A DNA stretch of 64,000 bases from Odontesthes bonariensis (Eukaryota; Chordata; Actinopteri; Atheriniformes; Atherinopsidae): positions 23,954,227 to 24,018,226 of the forward strand of contig NC_134515.1 in the NCBI RefSeq assembly GCF_027942865.1. Reading direction: 5' to 3'. Each line of letters opens with the position of its first letter. Position 1 is the stretch's first letter. The position numbers and the translations under genes are program-made. Below the pieces are notes generated by a model. That model saw only the letters and a program-made list of their open reading frames with translations. It made no database searches and was not told the origin of the DNA. Of the stretch, positions 10,701 to 23,330 are shown one piece after another.

Positions 10701-12194
10701 TTTTTAAGTAATTAATCAATCTAAACTATATTTAGGCTAAAAATGACTCATAATTAAAGGGGAGGTTTCAGTCACAGGTCAGTGATGTGGCCACTATCCA
10801 ATGGGGGTGTGTATAGTGTCCTTGCGTTTTAAAAATTCATCCATTCCATTCAATTTTTGGTCCCAAAAACCAAAGATGGTGACAGCCAAATAACAAATTC
10901 TTATCTTAAAAATGGTACTGCCTTGAACCTTATGGCTCATACGATCATACTCAGTCAAATGCACACAATGCCATGTACTATTATAATAATTTAACAATTA
11001 TAATTATAACACACTTACTTAAAAAAAAATTGTGATAGCACAAATTGAAATGGATATTTGTAACTATCCTGTACTTTTGACAGGCTGTATTGCCTCACAG
11101 CAAGAGGGTTCCTGGTTCAAATCCCAGCTGGGGCCTTTCAGTGTGAATTTTGCATGTTTTCCCCGTGTACACAGCTACTCCGACTTCCTCCCACTGTCTA
11201 AAAACATGCATGTTAGGTTAATTGGTGACTGGGGTGAGTCTGCATGGTTATTTGTCTCTGTGTGGCCCTGTGATAGACTGGCAGCCTGTCCAATAGCAGC
11301 TTAGATAGGCTTCTAATACCCTGACTTGGATTAAGCAAGTATAGAAAATGGATGGATAAATGGTTAGTTAAAAAACTAATTCAGAGAACTATCTTTCTGT
11401 TGCACTTTCCTTTTACAGTCCACACTTACATAAATCAATTAGCCACAATGGGCCACACCAATTGTTTGTGTGATTACAAGCTGAAGTAAAGTCATGTAAT
11501 AGTTCACACATATTGTTTGGGGCTTCTTTGTTTTCAAAGTACAATTTGTTTTTGGAAATTAACCCTCCCGCTGATCATAATTTGGTGTGTCAACAAGATA
11601 AATTGTTGACCACTAGATGGCAGCAAAAGCTGAATTTTAAGCTGTTTATTAGTTTTTGAAAAGATGCCCATCCCCTGAAGCATTTTTGTTTTTTCTAAAA
11701 CTGTTTTTTACACACAATAAAAAGGATACTTAAAGAAGCCCAAATAATAACACACAGACACACACACACACACACTGAGTCATATGCTTTCCTACTACCA
11801 AGAACTCCAGCAAATTAATCTTGACTGATTATAATGAAACCATTTTAAATTGATTTAATAAGTTTACTCTGGTGACCTTAGTTTGGCTCTGTGACCGAAA
11901 GCTATCCTTAAAGCACATTCATAGAATGCCTTGTGTGATTAATGTATGGCCATAGTCATTTTTGTTAAGATTGGTTTGGTCTGATAGCATTTGTGAGGGA
12001 CATGCATGTTTAACCCCTTTTTACGTTTTTCTTCTTTTTCAGAATTCTCCCTGAACAGTTTCTGTGGTACAGTAGACATGACAAACTTCTCTAAGCTGAA
12101 AATGCTGCGTTTGGATGCCAATGAGATCAGTGCCAGAGACATTCCTGCCGAAGCTGCCTACTGTTTGCGGCGTATTTCCTTTATTGATGTGTAG
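7712..12194 (+). CDS. fmod: Fibromodulin, class II small leucine-rich proteoglycan
   Basis: Coding exons are 7712-8600 and 12043-12194, joined in phase (donor GTATGA, acceptor TTTTTCAG), giving about 346 residues against 376 in human. Residues 1-18 form a signal peptide. A Cx3CxCx9C cluster (C46, C50, C52, C62) caps the leucine-rich repeats, as in class II proteoglycans. About ten repeats follow (for example YVYLQHNQITGIKDGVFDNA), with several N-glycosylation sites such as NATN and NLT. The last exon carries the C-terminal cysteine pair (SFCGTV and AYCLRR). The final-exon text EFSLNSFCGTVDMTNFSKL matches my memory of fibromodulin rather than lumican or PRELP. The protein is secreted and binds fibrillar collagen to control fibril growth. 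Oddly, the segment between signal peptide and cysteine cluster has no tyrosine, although mammalian fibromodulin is rich in sulfated tyrosines there. It could be one of two teleost paralogues. Confidence 0.92.
8675..8703. repeat. Microsatellite (TA)n then (CA)n in the fmod intron
   Basis: A short TA run passes directly into a CA run just after the fmod exon donor. Confidence 0.9.
11083..11361 (+). repeat. tRNA-like SINE fragment in the fmod intron
   Basis: GGTTCAAATCCCAG resembles an RNA polymerase III B box. It is followed by a body with GCATGTTTTCCCCGTG and AACATGCATGTTAGGTTAAT and a tail with GTATAGAAAATGGATGGAT, all of which I recall from a widespread fish repeat. The head is truncated and the copy is diverged. 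A second tail-like piece lies at about 10463-10490. Confidence 0.6.
11751..11775. repeat. (CA)n microsatellite
   Basis: CA dinucleotide run with one interruption, in the fmod intron. Confidence 0.85.
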
Positions 12195-12929
12195 CGCTCA
12201 TCTTAGTGTCTCTCATGTCACTGTATCCACCTTATACTGCTCACTTCCCACTGCACTAAAACATGGTTGAGATTATGTTTTGTTAAGCAGTTGTAAGTAC
12301 TGCTATCATTATTACAATTAATAAACAATTGGAGCATTAGACAGTGGGAACTACCAACCTTGTATAATCCCATATCCAGATGGCAGGCATATGAATGACA
12401 GAAAGTGATTAAAACAAGACAAGTCAGACTGCTGACATCCTTTCACAGACTAATCAGAATTTTTTTGGGGCAAAATAACACTGTTTCCTATATAACTGAG
12501 TTGTAGCCAATAGCGATAAGTTCCGCTTGTCATGTCTGGCAAAGGACCAGCTGAATAGATCTCTTAAATGTTTTACATTCAGTTTGGATCTTTGTCTCCA
12601 CCATGTGGAAGATGGTGAAACTTCAGGCTGTTGTAATTCTCAATTCTACTTCGAGAACATTTTTCAGTTGATCACTCGCACTCAATAATTAAATTACAGT
12701 TTGATTGTTTGGCCATGTCAGAATATTTGACTAAAATGTTTACGTTAAAATGTTTTTTCATTTGAAGATTCCACGTTGCATAAGAGTTGTTTGTGTCTCT
12801 GAGGAAGCATCCCTCTTCAAATGAGTCACTGCATTATCCTGAGCTGATATTCAAATAAATGATATCTAACCATTTACTTTATTGTCTACATGGACACATG
12901 AACTGATGTTAATTTTCTTTAGTCCACCA
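12195..12929. other. fmod 3' flank, probably part of the 3' untranslated region
   Basis: No reading frame of interest. ATTAATAAAC near 12318 resembles a poly(A) signal, but the transcript end cannot be fixed. Confidence 0.35.
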
Positions 12930-13590
12930 ACAGGAGAACACAAAATGACAACGCTGTGAGGAGACACTGCTCTTTAAAAGGAACACTGCAGCCCACCTCA
13001 GTTTGCTTAAGATCACATGTACAAACCAGAGGACTATTGGAAAAACGTGTTGTAGACAGACCATAACAAAGCATAACATCTTTTTTGGAAGATATGAAAA
13101 CGCTGCAGTCCAACAAAACAAATGATCCTATCTGTGAGACACGTTGGTGGTGGTATCATAGTTTATCATTGTGCTGCATCTGGGCCAGGACGTCTTCCTG
13201 TCTTTGAGGATACAGTGGATTCTTTATTATGCTAGTGAATTCTAAGAAAATATCTGAACAACTGTCTTTAAACCAAGTCCAAAGAAAAAGTGGGTCATGC
13301 AGCATCACAAGAAACCCCAGCACACAAAATGTTCTACAGAGGAACACATTTGTTGATAGTAACAAAAGAATAGTAGAAGATAATGTGTTGGAATGGTCGG
13401 ATCAAAATCCTGACCTCCAATCCAAGAGAAATGTAAGCGAAGGACACGACGTAAGGAATTCATGTATGTAAACCCACCAACTTCCCAGATGTAAAGCTGC
13501 TCGGAGTTACAAGCTTTAATTATTCCAAGGCTGAAGTTACTAGAGATGATTCCTGGTACTGAAAGCATTCACATACTTTTGCCTATAATA
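12930..13590 (+). pseudogene. Degenerate Tc1/mariner-like transposase remnant
   Basis: Broken frames resemble Tc1-type transposases. Around 12980 the text reads as NTAAHLSLLKITC, and around 13385 it reads VLEWSDQNPDLQSKRN, like the family motif VLEWPxQSPDLNPIEN. The end (TTCACATACTTTTGCC near 13568) looks like a Tc1 3' end. Several frameshifts and stops make it a fossil. Boundaries are approximate. Confidence 0.6.
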
Positions 13591-16500
13591 TACATACTGC
13601 ATAATCATAATGTCAAGTTTACCGAATTAGCCTTATTTACTTCTATGACTTCCATAAACTATCTTTTGGTCATATCCATGCAGAGATATTAAGAATGAAA
13701 GGGAATCACAGGTTACCACCATAAAGAAGTAGTTGAAAAAAAATGGCCTTGTTTTCAGAAGGTTAAAACAAGAAGGTAGAAAAAAGTCAAAAAGGCTTGG
13801 AAAGAGAAAAAGGGTGGGAACCCTTTTGCAAATTCTAACTCTTAGGCAATTCACATTTATTTATTGTTGAAGAAAACTTGCCCTTTCATCTCTCTATCTA
13901 TCTCTCCACAGCTGCCTCTAATCCTCTAAAAGGCAGTACATTGAATTATAGAAATACATTCCTTGTTTTGTAATGGAGCAATGTCTTGGGATGAAAAATG
14001 GATTACTGCCTCTGTAACAATGACACTCTGATAAGTGGTAACCTGTGAGATTAACTGTGTTACTGACCATGTTATGTTGCAGGCTATTCTTTTTTTTTTC
14101 TTATTCCTCCTCGGCTTCCTACACGAATTCTTCAAAAACAAAAGCGAGGCCAACACACATGCACTTGATCACATGTGGGAAATTTTTTTGACAGGACATG
14201 TGATCCTTTGGGACACATACAAAAGTTTCAATTTTGTGGGGAATTGTCCAGTTTTTCTCAAACTCACACATTATGCAATTTATGATTATAAAACATTGAG
14301 CAGGACCTTCACTCAGTAGTGAAAATCATGACAGCATTACGGACCACTTTGTCTTTTCTTTCAATATTTGCCTGTTATTTGCCATAACCATGCAATGATG
14401 ATTGAATGTCATACATGCATGCGTAAACTGTGGCAGGACATTATTCCTACCGAATCTGGTCATGTGCTATGTTGTGAATACCTCCCTTGTTAAGCTGCCA
14501 CTGTAACAGATGTGTATCCATCATAAGCGTTTCTCCACTGCTCTGCCAACAGTTACACAGGGTGTAATGCCAATGACGCATTATTTTTTAGAGTTCGTGT
14601 TAAAACTGTTTGTTCTGTTTTGCATTAAAACTTGATCTGTAAATCTTTGATAATAACTTTAAGAAAATGGTCACCTATGGGGTCATATAAAAACACACTG
14701 TCATTGATGGTTAACTTTTTATTATCAATACAGTGACTGAGTTAAAATAATAAATAACATGCAAATGTATGGCAAACATTACATTACAAACAGTTGGTTA
14801 AGTGGTGGCAAATTGAGACACATGATTCAATATACATGACTACCGTAAAAAATAAAACTTTTATTTAGTTGTCTGGAAAAGATATCTGCAATAGATAATG
14901 CATAATATACACAGTGCATCTTTCAAAACAAGATCTGCCTTTGTTCTCAGTAAAAGCAAAAAATTTGTCTGAAGCGTTTGTCAAAGCGTTTGATTAAATA
15001 GGTAAGTTGGATACATTATACAAAGAAGGACGAAAATTTGTTTGCAATGGATAAAATGTACAGCTTCCCAAGTGCTCTTTCTGATGTTGCAGTCATGTGT
15101 TCTCACTACTTGTGGAGAAAGTGGGACACTGAAAATACAAAAAAAAAAAAGAAAGATGTATGTGCTTTTAGTCAAACTTTATGGACAAGCATGTGTTTAA
15201 CAGATCTCTATCTGTGCTAGCTCCAGATGTTTGACAGTCTACAGCACTTATATATAACTTAGAGGGACACTCACATTACTGTCGCTCCATCTCTATGTCC
15301 TGCTGGTCTCCTCTTTAATTCAGATGAGAGAAGTATGCATTAGCATTAATTAAACAAACACGGAAAGGCCACTGCCTTTTGGTTCAATTATACAGTACGG
15401 TCTTACCTCGAATTTGTGCGTATTCTTGATCCATGATAGTTATGAGTTTTCTGTTTTGCAAAGAGAAGATTTTATTAAATAAAACCCATCTATGAACACA
15501 CGGTGGAACTAAAGCATGAGGAATTGAATTAAAGACATTTCATTTTCAAATTCACCAAACCCCCAAAATAAAAGTGATGAATGTGACATATTTTGCAAAA
15601 ATTGGAACAGATAGTACACAGATGAATTAGGCTGTTGAATGTAATGTTACAAAACCTTTCTGCAGGTGATTTAGTATTTTTTCCACTGTGAAATTTTTCT
15701 TTTTATCATTACTGGAATGCATTCTTACTGCTTTGAGTCCGTACTACACCACAGGCTCCACGCTTCCCAACTGTGAAAATTGCATTTTTTTACAGCCATA
15801 TCAAATTTACAACGGATGAGCATCTCAGTCCACACACAAATTTTGCATGGAATGTCTCTGGGAATGTGATGTTTATGTTATTTTGTCTTGCCCCTGTGAA
15901 CAAAGAAAAACTAGATCCTTGTTCTCAAGTAGTGGGTGGTGAACCAAGGTGGGTCACAAATCATTTTCAAGAGAATTCCAGCCAAATGAATCTATCTCTT
16001 GAAGTTAAACATACTTTGGGTGGATATTGAGCCTTAGCAGGAAAACCGTTTGATAGTGATGGTGAATAGAGGTCTATTGAAAGTTTGTGCGTTTTTTTGT
16101 GACCAAAAAGATCTGCATGTTTGCCTCATGTTGTGATCTTGATCCAGTTATAAGATCAGCTCTATATTTAAACTGCCATCCTGCCAAAAAAGACAGATCT
16201 GGCATGTGTCACAGTTTACAAAAAAACACGATACTGAGTTTAACGCAGTTTTGACTTGACGGCATTTTTCTCTGGCATGTTCATTTCAACAATTCTAGAA
16301 TGACTATTAATTGCGTTAGCTGATTCAGACTTCCCAGCACAAACATACTGACTGCAATTTGTTCTAACAGGATATTCATATAGTTTTGTTTTTTCTAGTG
16401 CTGTCTACTTCCTCTAACAACATATTGAACTCTTCTATCCTCAAATAGCCAAATATTCTCCCAGCTTGCAAACACAACGGATTATAATAAAAGTCTGTGA

Positions 16501-17740
16501 GGTTTCAGTGCTCAATGCTTGGGCATGGTTAGAATGAAATTATTTACCCTGATATAAATACACACACAAACATATATACATATTTGTATATAATCTTTGG
16601 TATTTGCCCCAAATAGAAGTATTTTTTATTCTATTCTATCTCCTCTTTATTCTATTCTAATATCCAGGGATATTATATTCTGACTTTCTCGAGGGGACTG
16701 TCCAAATGAACCAGCTCATGACTTATAACAATATTACAGTAAGACCAACATTCAATTCAATAATATGTGCTGAATAAAATTATCTTGTTTAAAAAAAAAT
16801 ACGAGGTGAAAATACATTTATGAATGACATTTTCAGGGATCTTGTCAGTGTCAGTTCTCAGAGTAAGAAAAGTGCTTTACCCACTCATTTAGGATTATAT
16901 GTGGTTAGGTACAGGGACACAGAAGTAGAATCTGATAATAACACAATTTCAAAATGTAAATTCAGAGAATCCAAAGAGATTACAAAAATATTGAGTAATT
17001 TATCAATGGAGGAAATTGATCCAATCTTACATGCAGAAATCTAGAAAATCACTAAAAGTAATATAATATCAGGGACTCTCATGCCATAGTCATGCGTAAG
17101 CCCCTCGCCTTTTAATGGTATGTGTTGGCACTGCATGTCATCAGCTAAACAAGCAAATAAATAAAACTTCCTGGAAGAGAAGTTAGTTCCACATGCTTTC
17201 TTGTGCTACCTAGCCTGTATACTTGTACCTAAGACTCGGCCAAAAAGACAATCAAATCATGACATGCTGGGAATGTCTTCATTGCCCTTTATCATTTGAA
17301 TGAATCGGCTGCAGCTTTATATGTGAGTTTTTGTGTCCAAAAACACCAAGACCCATCAATATGTCATCTCATTTCAGTGCTGTTGCTGCCTGTCCGGTCA
17401 TTCATACTTGTTTGTGTTTGTGAAAGGCTGCCAGTGTGGAATTCTTCCACCAAATAAGCTTCATGCAAAAATCTTCACATGAAGAGAAGAATACAGCAGA
17501 CAGACAGATTCTCGACCTATTGGGTCATGATTTTAAGGCTAAGCTTCTCTCCAGCTGCTTATCATTGCTTTTTTTCTGGCTTGTAACCTGGCAGTAGGAA
17601 AAGGGTGTACCCACTGTTTGGTTGGAGTTACCAACAGTTAGCAACGTAATAACTGACCACAGTAGTTGGTGCAGTTACGCTGATCCATGTAGCACCAACC
17701 TAACCAAAATTCATCACACTCTCCTAATGCTTCAGAAGAA
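13591..17740. other. Intergenic, no gene recognised
   Basis: AT-rich. None of the short open frames on either strand has splice context or recognisable motifs. It may contain the distal part of csf1 (cytoplasmic tail and 3' UTR), but no exon could be supported. Confidence 0.5.
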
Positions 17741-18110
17741 GGCAACTGAACTTCTTTTTTAGTTCTTGAAGACATTTCATCTGTCATTCAAGGGGCTTTC
17801 TTAGTTCATTCTAGGCCATTCAATTCTAGCCTTTTGTCAAAGCTGGCAGCATCTTTGAGATGCATGTAAGGTGTGCTCTGCTGCTCTGACAAGCAGGCTG
17901 ATGCCGACAGCGACTACAGAAGGTGACATTCTGGAGAGTTAACAGGTGGCAAGGTCCTTATAATAAGACCTAAAATTATATGGTTATGATTAGGAATCAA
18001 ACTAGTTTTGAAGAAAATATAATCTTAACTCAGATTGCCTGGTAAAATCAAACTTGCGTTTTGAATACGAACATAAAAATACACAGTTTCACTACATTTA
18101 CCTGCTGCAT
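17741..18110. repeat. Dispersed repeat, possibly Penelope-related
   Basis: The stretch TCTTGAAGACATTTCATCTG followed by CATTCAAGGGGCTTTCTTAG is a diverged form of a fish repeat that, on the other strand, resembles a decayed hammerhead core. The following 250 bp also look like repeat text. Assignment is from memory and weak. Confidence 0.3.
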
Positions 18111-18487
18111 TAAACGTTAACACTAAAGGGCTCCATCTGCATTGATTTATAACTCCAAGATGTCCTGGCTAAAGTGATATATATGATGCCATCAGAGTGA
18201 AAACACAGTTGAAAAAGTTTTTCTGTGTATTGTGGGAATAATTCTGCAGGCACTACAGTTTGATACTAAACAAAACATGCAGCACAAATAAAGAAGGCCT
18301 CGTGAGTTGTCTAAACTTGTCTAAAGCTCTGGCTAGAGAATCTGGCTTAATCGCCAAGTAAGTCCAATGCTCCCAAATAGACAACATATCTCAATCATAG
18401 GCAAAGCATAAATTTCTCCACAAGGACAGATAATTTGTTAGCTTGGCATCAAACATTTAACTGCAATTCAAAATTGTTTGCTTTATT

Positions 18488-18539
18488 ATTGTTAGCTGTA
18501 ATGTTTTATGTATATATAAAAAACATTACAGCTAACAAT
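18488..18539. repeat. Perfect 20-bp hairpin
   Basis: ATTGTTAGCTGTAATGTTTT at 18488-18507 is exactly reverse-complemented at 18520-18539, with a 12-nt AT-rich spacer. It stands alone in AT-rich DNA. It may be the remnant of a tiny inverted-repeat element. Confidence 0.85.
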
Positions 18540-18989
18540 TTCATTTAATAATTTACCTGTTAGCATATAATTGCTATCAAGAGAACTAGTTTTTGATTAA
18601 GAGAAAACTGCAGCTGGTACTGTTTCACTACTTGTACGTGTAAAAATTTAAGTTTTATCACTCATGCATATTGTTAAGCTCATTACTTTAGCTTAATGAA
18701 TAAGGTACAATGTGGACAGTGGCCTTCAGGCAGATTAAAACCATTGATGTTAATTACAAAATGCCAAATGAAAAAAATACTTTATTTATCGTAAAGGGAA
18801 ATTATACAAGAGCCAAATGGTCAAATAACTTTAGACAATTAAAAAAAACTATAAATGCACATTTACATTTGCAGATGTTGTGCATGTGTTTCTTACAAAA
18901 CAGATACTTCTGCCAATATTTTTAAGCGTAGCCTTCACCTTGTTTTGTTATTATCAGTGAAGAAGGGCTTGTGCTACTGCAAGAAGAGC

Positions 18990-19380
18990 CCCAGAAAGCC
19001 GAGCCAGGCTAACCTGGTTCTCACGCAGATGGATGTTTCTCATCCATCTGGAATTTTGTCGGTTGCCTAGCTGTTCTCTGCTGTGAGTAGGCGGGGGTTG
19101 TATTCAAAAACCTCTCGAACCTGATTGGAGAATTCAATGTGTGTGTCACGTACTACTTCGACCAATCATATCGAAAGCGGACGTGACGCGTTGGAGCGCG
19201 ACCAGTCTCTCGGTCTGTCCAGGTGGAAAATAAACAAAACACAACAGCAGCGAGCAAAGCAGGAGCTAGCAGCAGCTAATCTGTTAACACCCCGCCCCAC
19301 GATTGTGATTGGATCTAGGCATAGAGGCGGGCCCGGTTATGGGGTAACCGAAGACTTCGGGCTCAACAAGGCCTACTTTT
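18990..19380. repeat. GC-richer insert, probably a non-autonomous transposon
   Basis: A sharp rise in GC content against AT-rich surroundings, containing GCAGATGGATGTTTCTCATC (a small hairpin-forming stretch) and CCAATCATATCGAAAGCGGA. No clear terminal repeats were identified, so class and ends are uncertain. Confidence 0.35.
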
Positions 19381-19463
19381 TTCTAATATGATAGTTATCC
19401 AAGGCTAAACTTTATAAGCACACTTCGGTTTTTTAGGTTTACAGGGTATACATGAGCCAGTAC

Positions 19464-22098
19464 CTTGTAAATGACGTGACAGTAGAGTGTAAGAATGACC
19501 AACAGTCCTCCGCAGATGGATGTAATGATGAAGCCGAGCTTGTACAGATCTGTGATCGGTTTTCTCTGATAGGCCTTTACTGAATCCTTATCATAACTGT
19601 CTGTAAAAAGGAATACATTATCCGTGATTACAGAAGCTCAGGACATCTGCATTACTCATCACATAACATTCCAAAAGATTGAGTTTCCCACCTGTGAAAT
19701 ACTCTGTGGTTGACTCTGTGGGTAGCTCTGTGGTAGAGCCAAAGGTTTCTGTGTATTCATGCTGGCATTTCCAGTCGACCGGTGAGTCACCGGTAGTGAC
19801 AAGTTCCCAATAAACAGACAACACCTCTGAAGCTTTCTGGAGTGCTTCTGAAGGAGACCCTCTGTACAGCATCTCAAAACTTTCAGGCTTATCCTGTGGC
19901 AGATTCAGACAAACATGATTTTTAGGAAATGCGAGATTGATTTTCCTCCCGCTTGGATATTTTTCAATACACATATTCTCATTTCATGTTTTAAAACAAT
20001 TTTACCTTCAGTTTTCAGAAACACACACTCACCTCAACCTCTTCATTAATCTGAGGCACACATTTCTGTGAATAAATGTTGAGGATGAGGGCTCTTAAGG
20101 ACTGCACATAGCCATCATTCACTGAACCCCGATTATACTTGAAGTGGGTGGTGAGCAGCTCCAGGATCCAGGGTAAAGCAGCTTTCACAAAGCAATATTT
20201 GCTCTGTTGAAAAGCACAAAGTGAGAAGCAGGAAAAGCACTTTGATGGAAGTTTTGGTTTTCAGATGGGAACGTTCCAATTAGTCAAATGTTTCCCTACC
20301 AAACTTCTCCGCTCTACGAGTGTGTAGGTTATTGAGCATCCACTTCTCAACTGGTTATCCATCTGTAGAAACAACAACAGCAGAATTTCAGCATGGGGGA
20401 TGTGATCCAATCAGTCCAAGGTTGTTTTAACACCTACCAATTGCCTGACAGTCAGCAGGTGCTCCCTAGTGATTGAGTGTCTGCATGGACCAGGGACCTC
20501 AGACATTGTTAGGCGGAAGCTCAGGAACATAAGCACACACAGACACTTTACCTGCAACTGACACAAGCGAACATTATCTCTATGCCAACCAAAATAATCT
20601 TTATTGAATCAAACTCACAAGGACAGTATATGAGTATGTAATACATTAACAACAATATATATATCCACAACAATATTAAAAACTGCTCAATAAATTCAAA
20701 CAGGCATTACAGTGCCCAAGTCCTGGTTCAATTCCAGTTAAGCTTTTCTTAAAAAAAGAAAGAAAGAAAAAATACAGAAAGGGAAAAGCACTGTCTTATA
20801 GATTAATTTCCAAAAAAAATAAACAAAAGTTAACATCAACCATCAATGGAATTTCTACACAGTTGTGCCACTACAGTTTAACAGTCAGGATGTCACCAAT
20901 TTTTGTCTTTCCACCCAAATATCCAAACCCAGTGTTGCATTAGACCTTCCGCTCAGTGAAAATAATACGCAAAATACATTTTCACCACTGCACCTAATTG
21001 TTTGAAACAACTTAACCAGGATATGGTTTTGAATCAAATTTGGTCAACAAAATGTATGTTGTTTTGCAGCTCCATCAACAGCGGTTGATGTTGAATTGTG
21101 TGTGACCTCAAAGGAACCTTTGGCTGAGGTTTTAGACAAGCTTTATCCATGGTCGTATAGTGCCCTCTGCCACTGAAACTTGACCAAAGAGAAGAACATG
21201 CAAACTCCTCATTTAGCTCATGATGTCTGCAACCAAGCACCTTTTGGCAATTGTAAAATGAGCTCCAGATGGACTTAAACTCAGGGTTAAAACATGGTGA
21301 CAAGCACATGTTCTTTACTGTACAAAAAAAAGAGCTTGAAAGTATTTTTTTGATTATCATCCACATGGTATATTTGTACTGTTCATTCTGTGAAGCTTAA
21401 GCATTGAACAGTCATGACAGACTCAAATGAAACACCAAACTGAAACAAGACAGTCTCATTTGTTTTCTGTTAAACTACTGACATGTGTTAGGAAACAAAA
21501 GTCAATACATTCAGATTTGTTAATAGAAACATTATCTTCAGTTTTTGTCATCTGTTACTCATTTACATCTAAGCTGTATACTAATTGTTTTTGTGAATTA
21601 TGTGTTACAAACCTCATGCAAATCCATGAAAGATGGTCATTTCATGCCATGGAAATTTTAACGACAAAGCAATAATGAAACAAGGGTGTGTGTAATTTGA
21701 AACAGAGCTGTGAAAAGAGTTATTCCCAAAGAACAAGATGCTACACGGGAGCAAAAGACCATCATGCTCAATTATTACTCGGAGCCTTCTTAATGACTGA
21801 TTATAACACATATTAAATTAATATAATCTAATAAAACTATTGAGGTAACTGGCATGTGGCAAATGCAGGAGCACATGATACAAATATCCCCTATCACATG
21901 ATCTGTTTTTTGCCATGCTTTCTTTAGGAATTGCATTTAGGTCAGCAAACTGCCCATGTGGACAAACAGGCTCTTTTTTCACAAGCTGGTTGTATACTGG
22001 TTGTATTTGTGCTGAATTTTCATTTGCCAATCCTATGATTTTTAAAACGCTCTTACCTTAACTTTGCTCTGACTCAGGGTTGACACAAAGATGGTCAT
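19464..22098 (-). CDS. csf1: Colony-stimulating factor 1 (M-CSF), membrane form
   Basis: Six exons read in phase on the minus strand: 22098-22057 (start ATG), 20551-20438, 20362-20300, 20203-20033, 19893-19692 and 19600-19464, all with AG/GT borders, about 243 codons so far. Residues up to about 31 form the signal peptide (core CLCVLMFLSF). The four-helix cytokine follows (GPCRHSITREHLL, DNQLRSGCSITY, KYCFVKAALPWILELL, NIYSQKCVPQI, YWELVTTGD). Next come a short Thr/Ser-rich stalk and a membrane span (LGFIITSICGGLLVILTLYC). CSF1 is the ligand of the CSF1R tyrosine kinase and supports macrophages, osteoclasts and, in fish, pigment cells. The last donor is tentative: reading through instead gives 22 more residues and a stop at 19395. 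Otherwise a cytoplasmic-tail exon remains unfound. Two cysteines expected from mammals are absent. Paralogue a or b cannot be decided. Confidence 0.88.
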
Positions 22099-22928
22099 CT
22101 GGTACGTGTTTGACTTGGGAAAACACCAGACTCCTCTGTCACACACATTGAAGCAAAAAGATCCTTTTTATATATTCACTTCCACTCCACAGAAAGGAAT
22201 GTGTTGTTAAGTAAATCTGACACTTCGTCATGTGGCGCTGTTCTTCAAAGCATTACTTGACGTGCTCCTCCTCCCTTGACTGAGTTCAAACTGAATCTAA
22301 CTGTTTCAGTTGTCAGAGAGCTCTTTTAAAGACCTCCCACCTCTCCAAGTTGGAGAAGATACACCAATCCGGTCTTTGTAGATGTGTGATGACAAGCAGT
22401 TTTTTTGGGGGTTATAGACTTATTACCTTCACATGGAATTATTCCAGACATTTTCCTAAAAATGGACTGACGACTCAGTTTGACACCTTCCGTGCACTTC
22501 AAGGGGTTGTTAACATCTGTTCTTGTTATTTGAAACTAACAATAAAGAAGAGAGTTTTTCTCATTCAGTAGTTAAGAAAAGATTTTAAAAAAAGATCAAA
22601 ACCTGCCAAAAACGCATCAAGCATCATTCAAACCTCTGACAGTTCTCAGCGAAACATTTGTTTTGTTGTTGATCTTTTCAGCACCTGTTTCAGATAAACC
22701 TTTTAGTACCATTTATTCTTGCTTTTGTGTGTTCACCCATCATGTTTGTTTAGTTTAAAGAGCTCACCTGTCACATCTGGGCTAGCCCAGCTTCTTCCAA
22801 AGCTCAGTGTAATCTATCATTCAGGAGGTTTTTTTTTGTCTTATAAATCTACCTTAATATTTTCATACAGCCATTCCCCACAGCACTTGCAAACTGAAAC
22901 TGAAACTTCCTAATCTCATCTGAGTAAA
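22099..22928. other. csf1 upstream flank, no other gene recognised
   Basis: This should contain the csf1 5' untranslated region and promoter. No unambiguous TATA box or transcription start was picked out. Confidence 0.35.
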
Positions 22929-23330
22929 GCTGGATTTACAGTTGATGCGTCTGTCACGGCGGTGGCGGACCGTGACGTCAAAATGACGTTTCAGGCCTGG
23001 CGCTTGCCTTGAAAAGACGGCGCATCGCGTTGTCGTGCACCAGTCGATTTTTGTAACTTGGCTGCGCCGAGAATGACAAACCGAATGGACCAATGTGAGA
23101 CCATGCAGTCAGGAGGTGCGTCTTTACAGCACCTGTACGAAACTGCAGTGAAACAGCACAGGGACCAACGCAAACTCCCAAAACTTTGAGATTGAGATTG
23201 ACAGAACTTTGGGGAAAGAGTGAGTTCTGTAAGAATGTGTGGAAGAAGCTACGGGACAGATACGTGAAGGCAAAGAAGAGGGCAGAGACTCAAAAAGTGG
23301 TGATGCCGGGAGCTTCAGACATTCACCTCT
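22929..23330 (+). pseudogene. MADF-domain protein remnant within a decayed transposon
   Basis: In shifting frames the text reads LYETAVKQHRDQRK and, further on, WKKLRDRYVKAKKRAET, the start and end of a MADF (Myb-related) DNA-binding domain as found in PIF/Harbinger accessory proteins. Frameshifts and stops separate the pieces. The surroundings (22929 to about 23840) are CpG-rich with repeated GTGACGTCA and look like transposon DNA, but no clean terminal repeats were found. Confidence 0.6.

Noticed and set aside
11083..11120. Possible tRNA gene
   Set aside because: Only a B-box-like stretch is present, with no complete cloverleaf; the surrounding text is a SINE.
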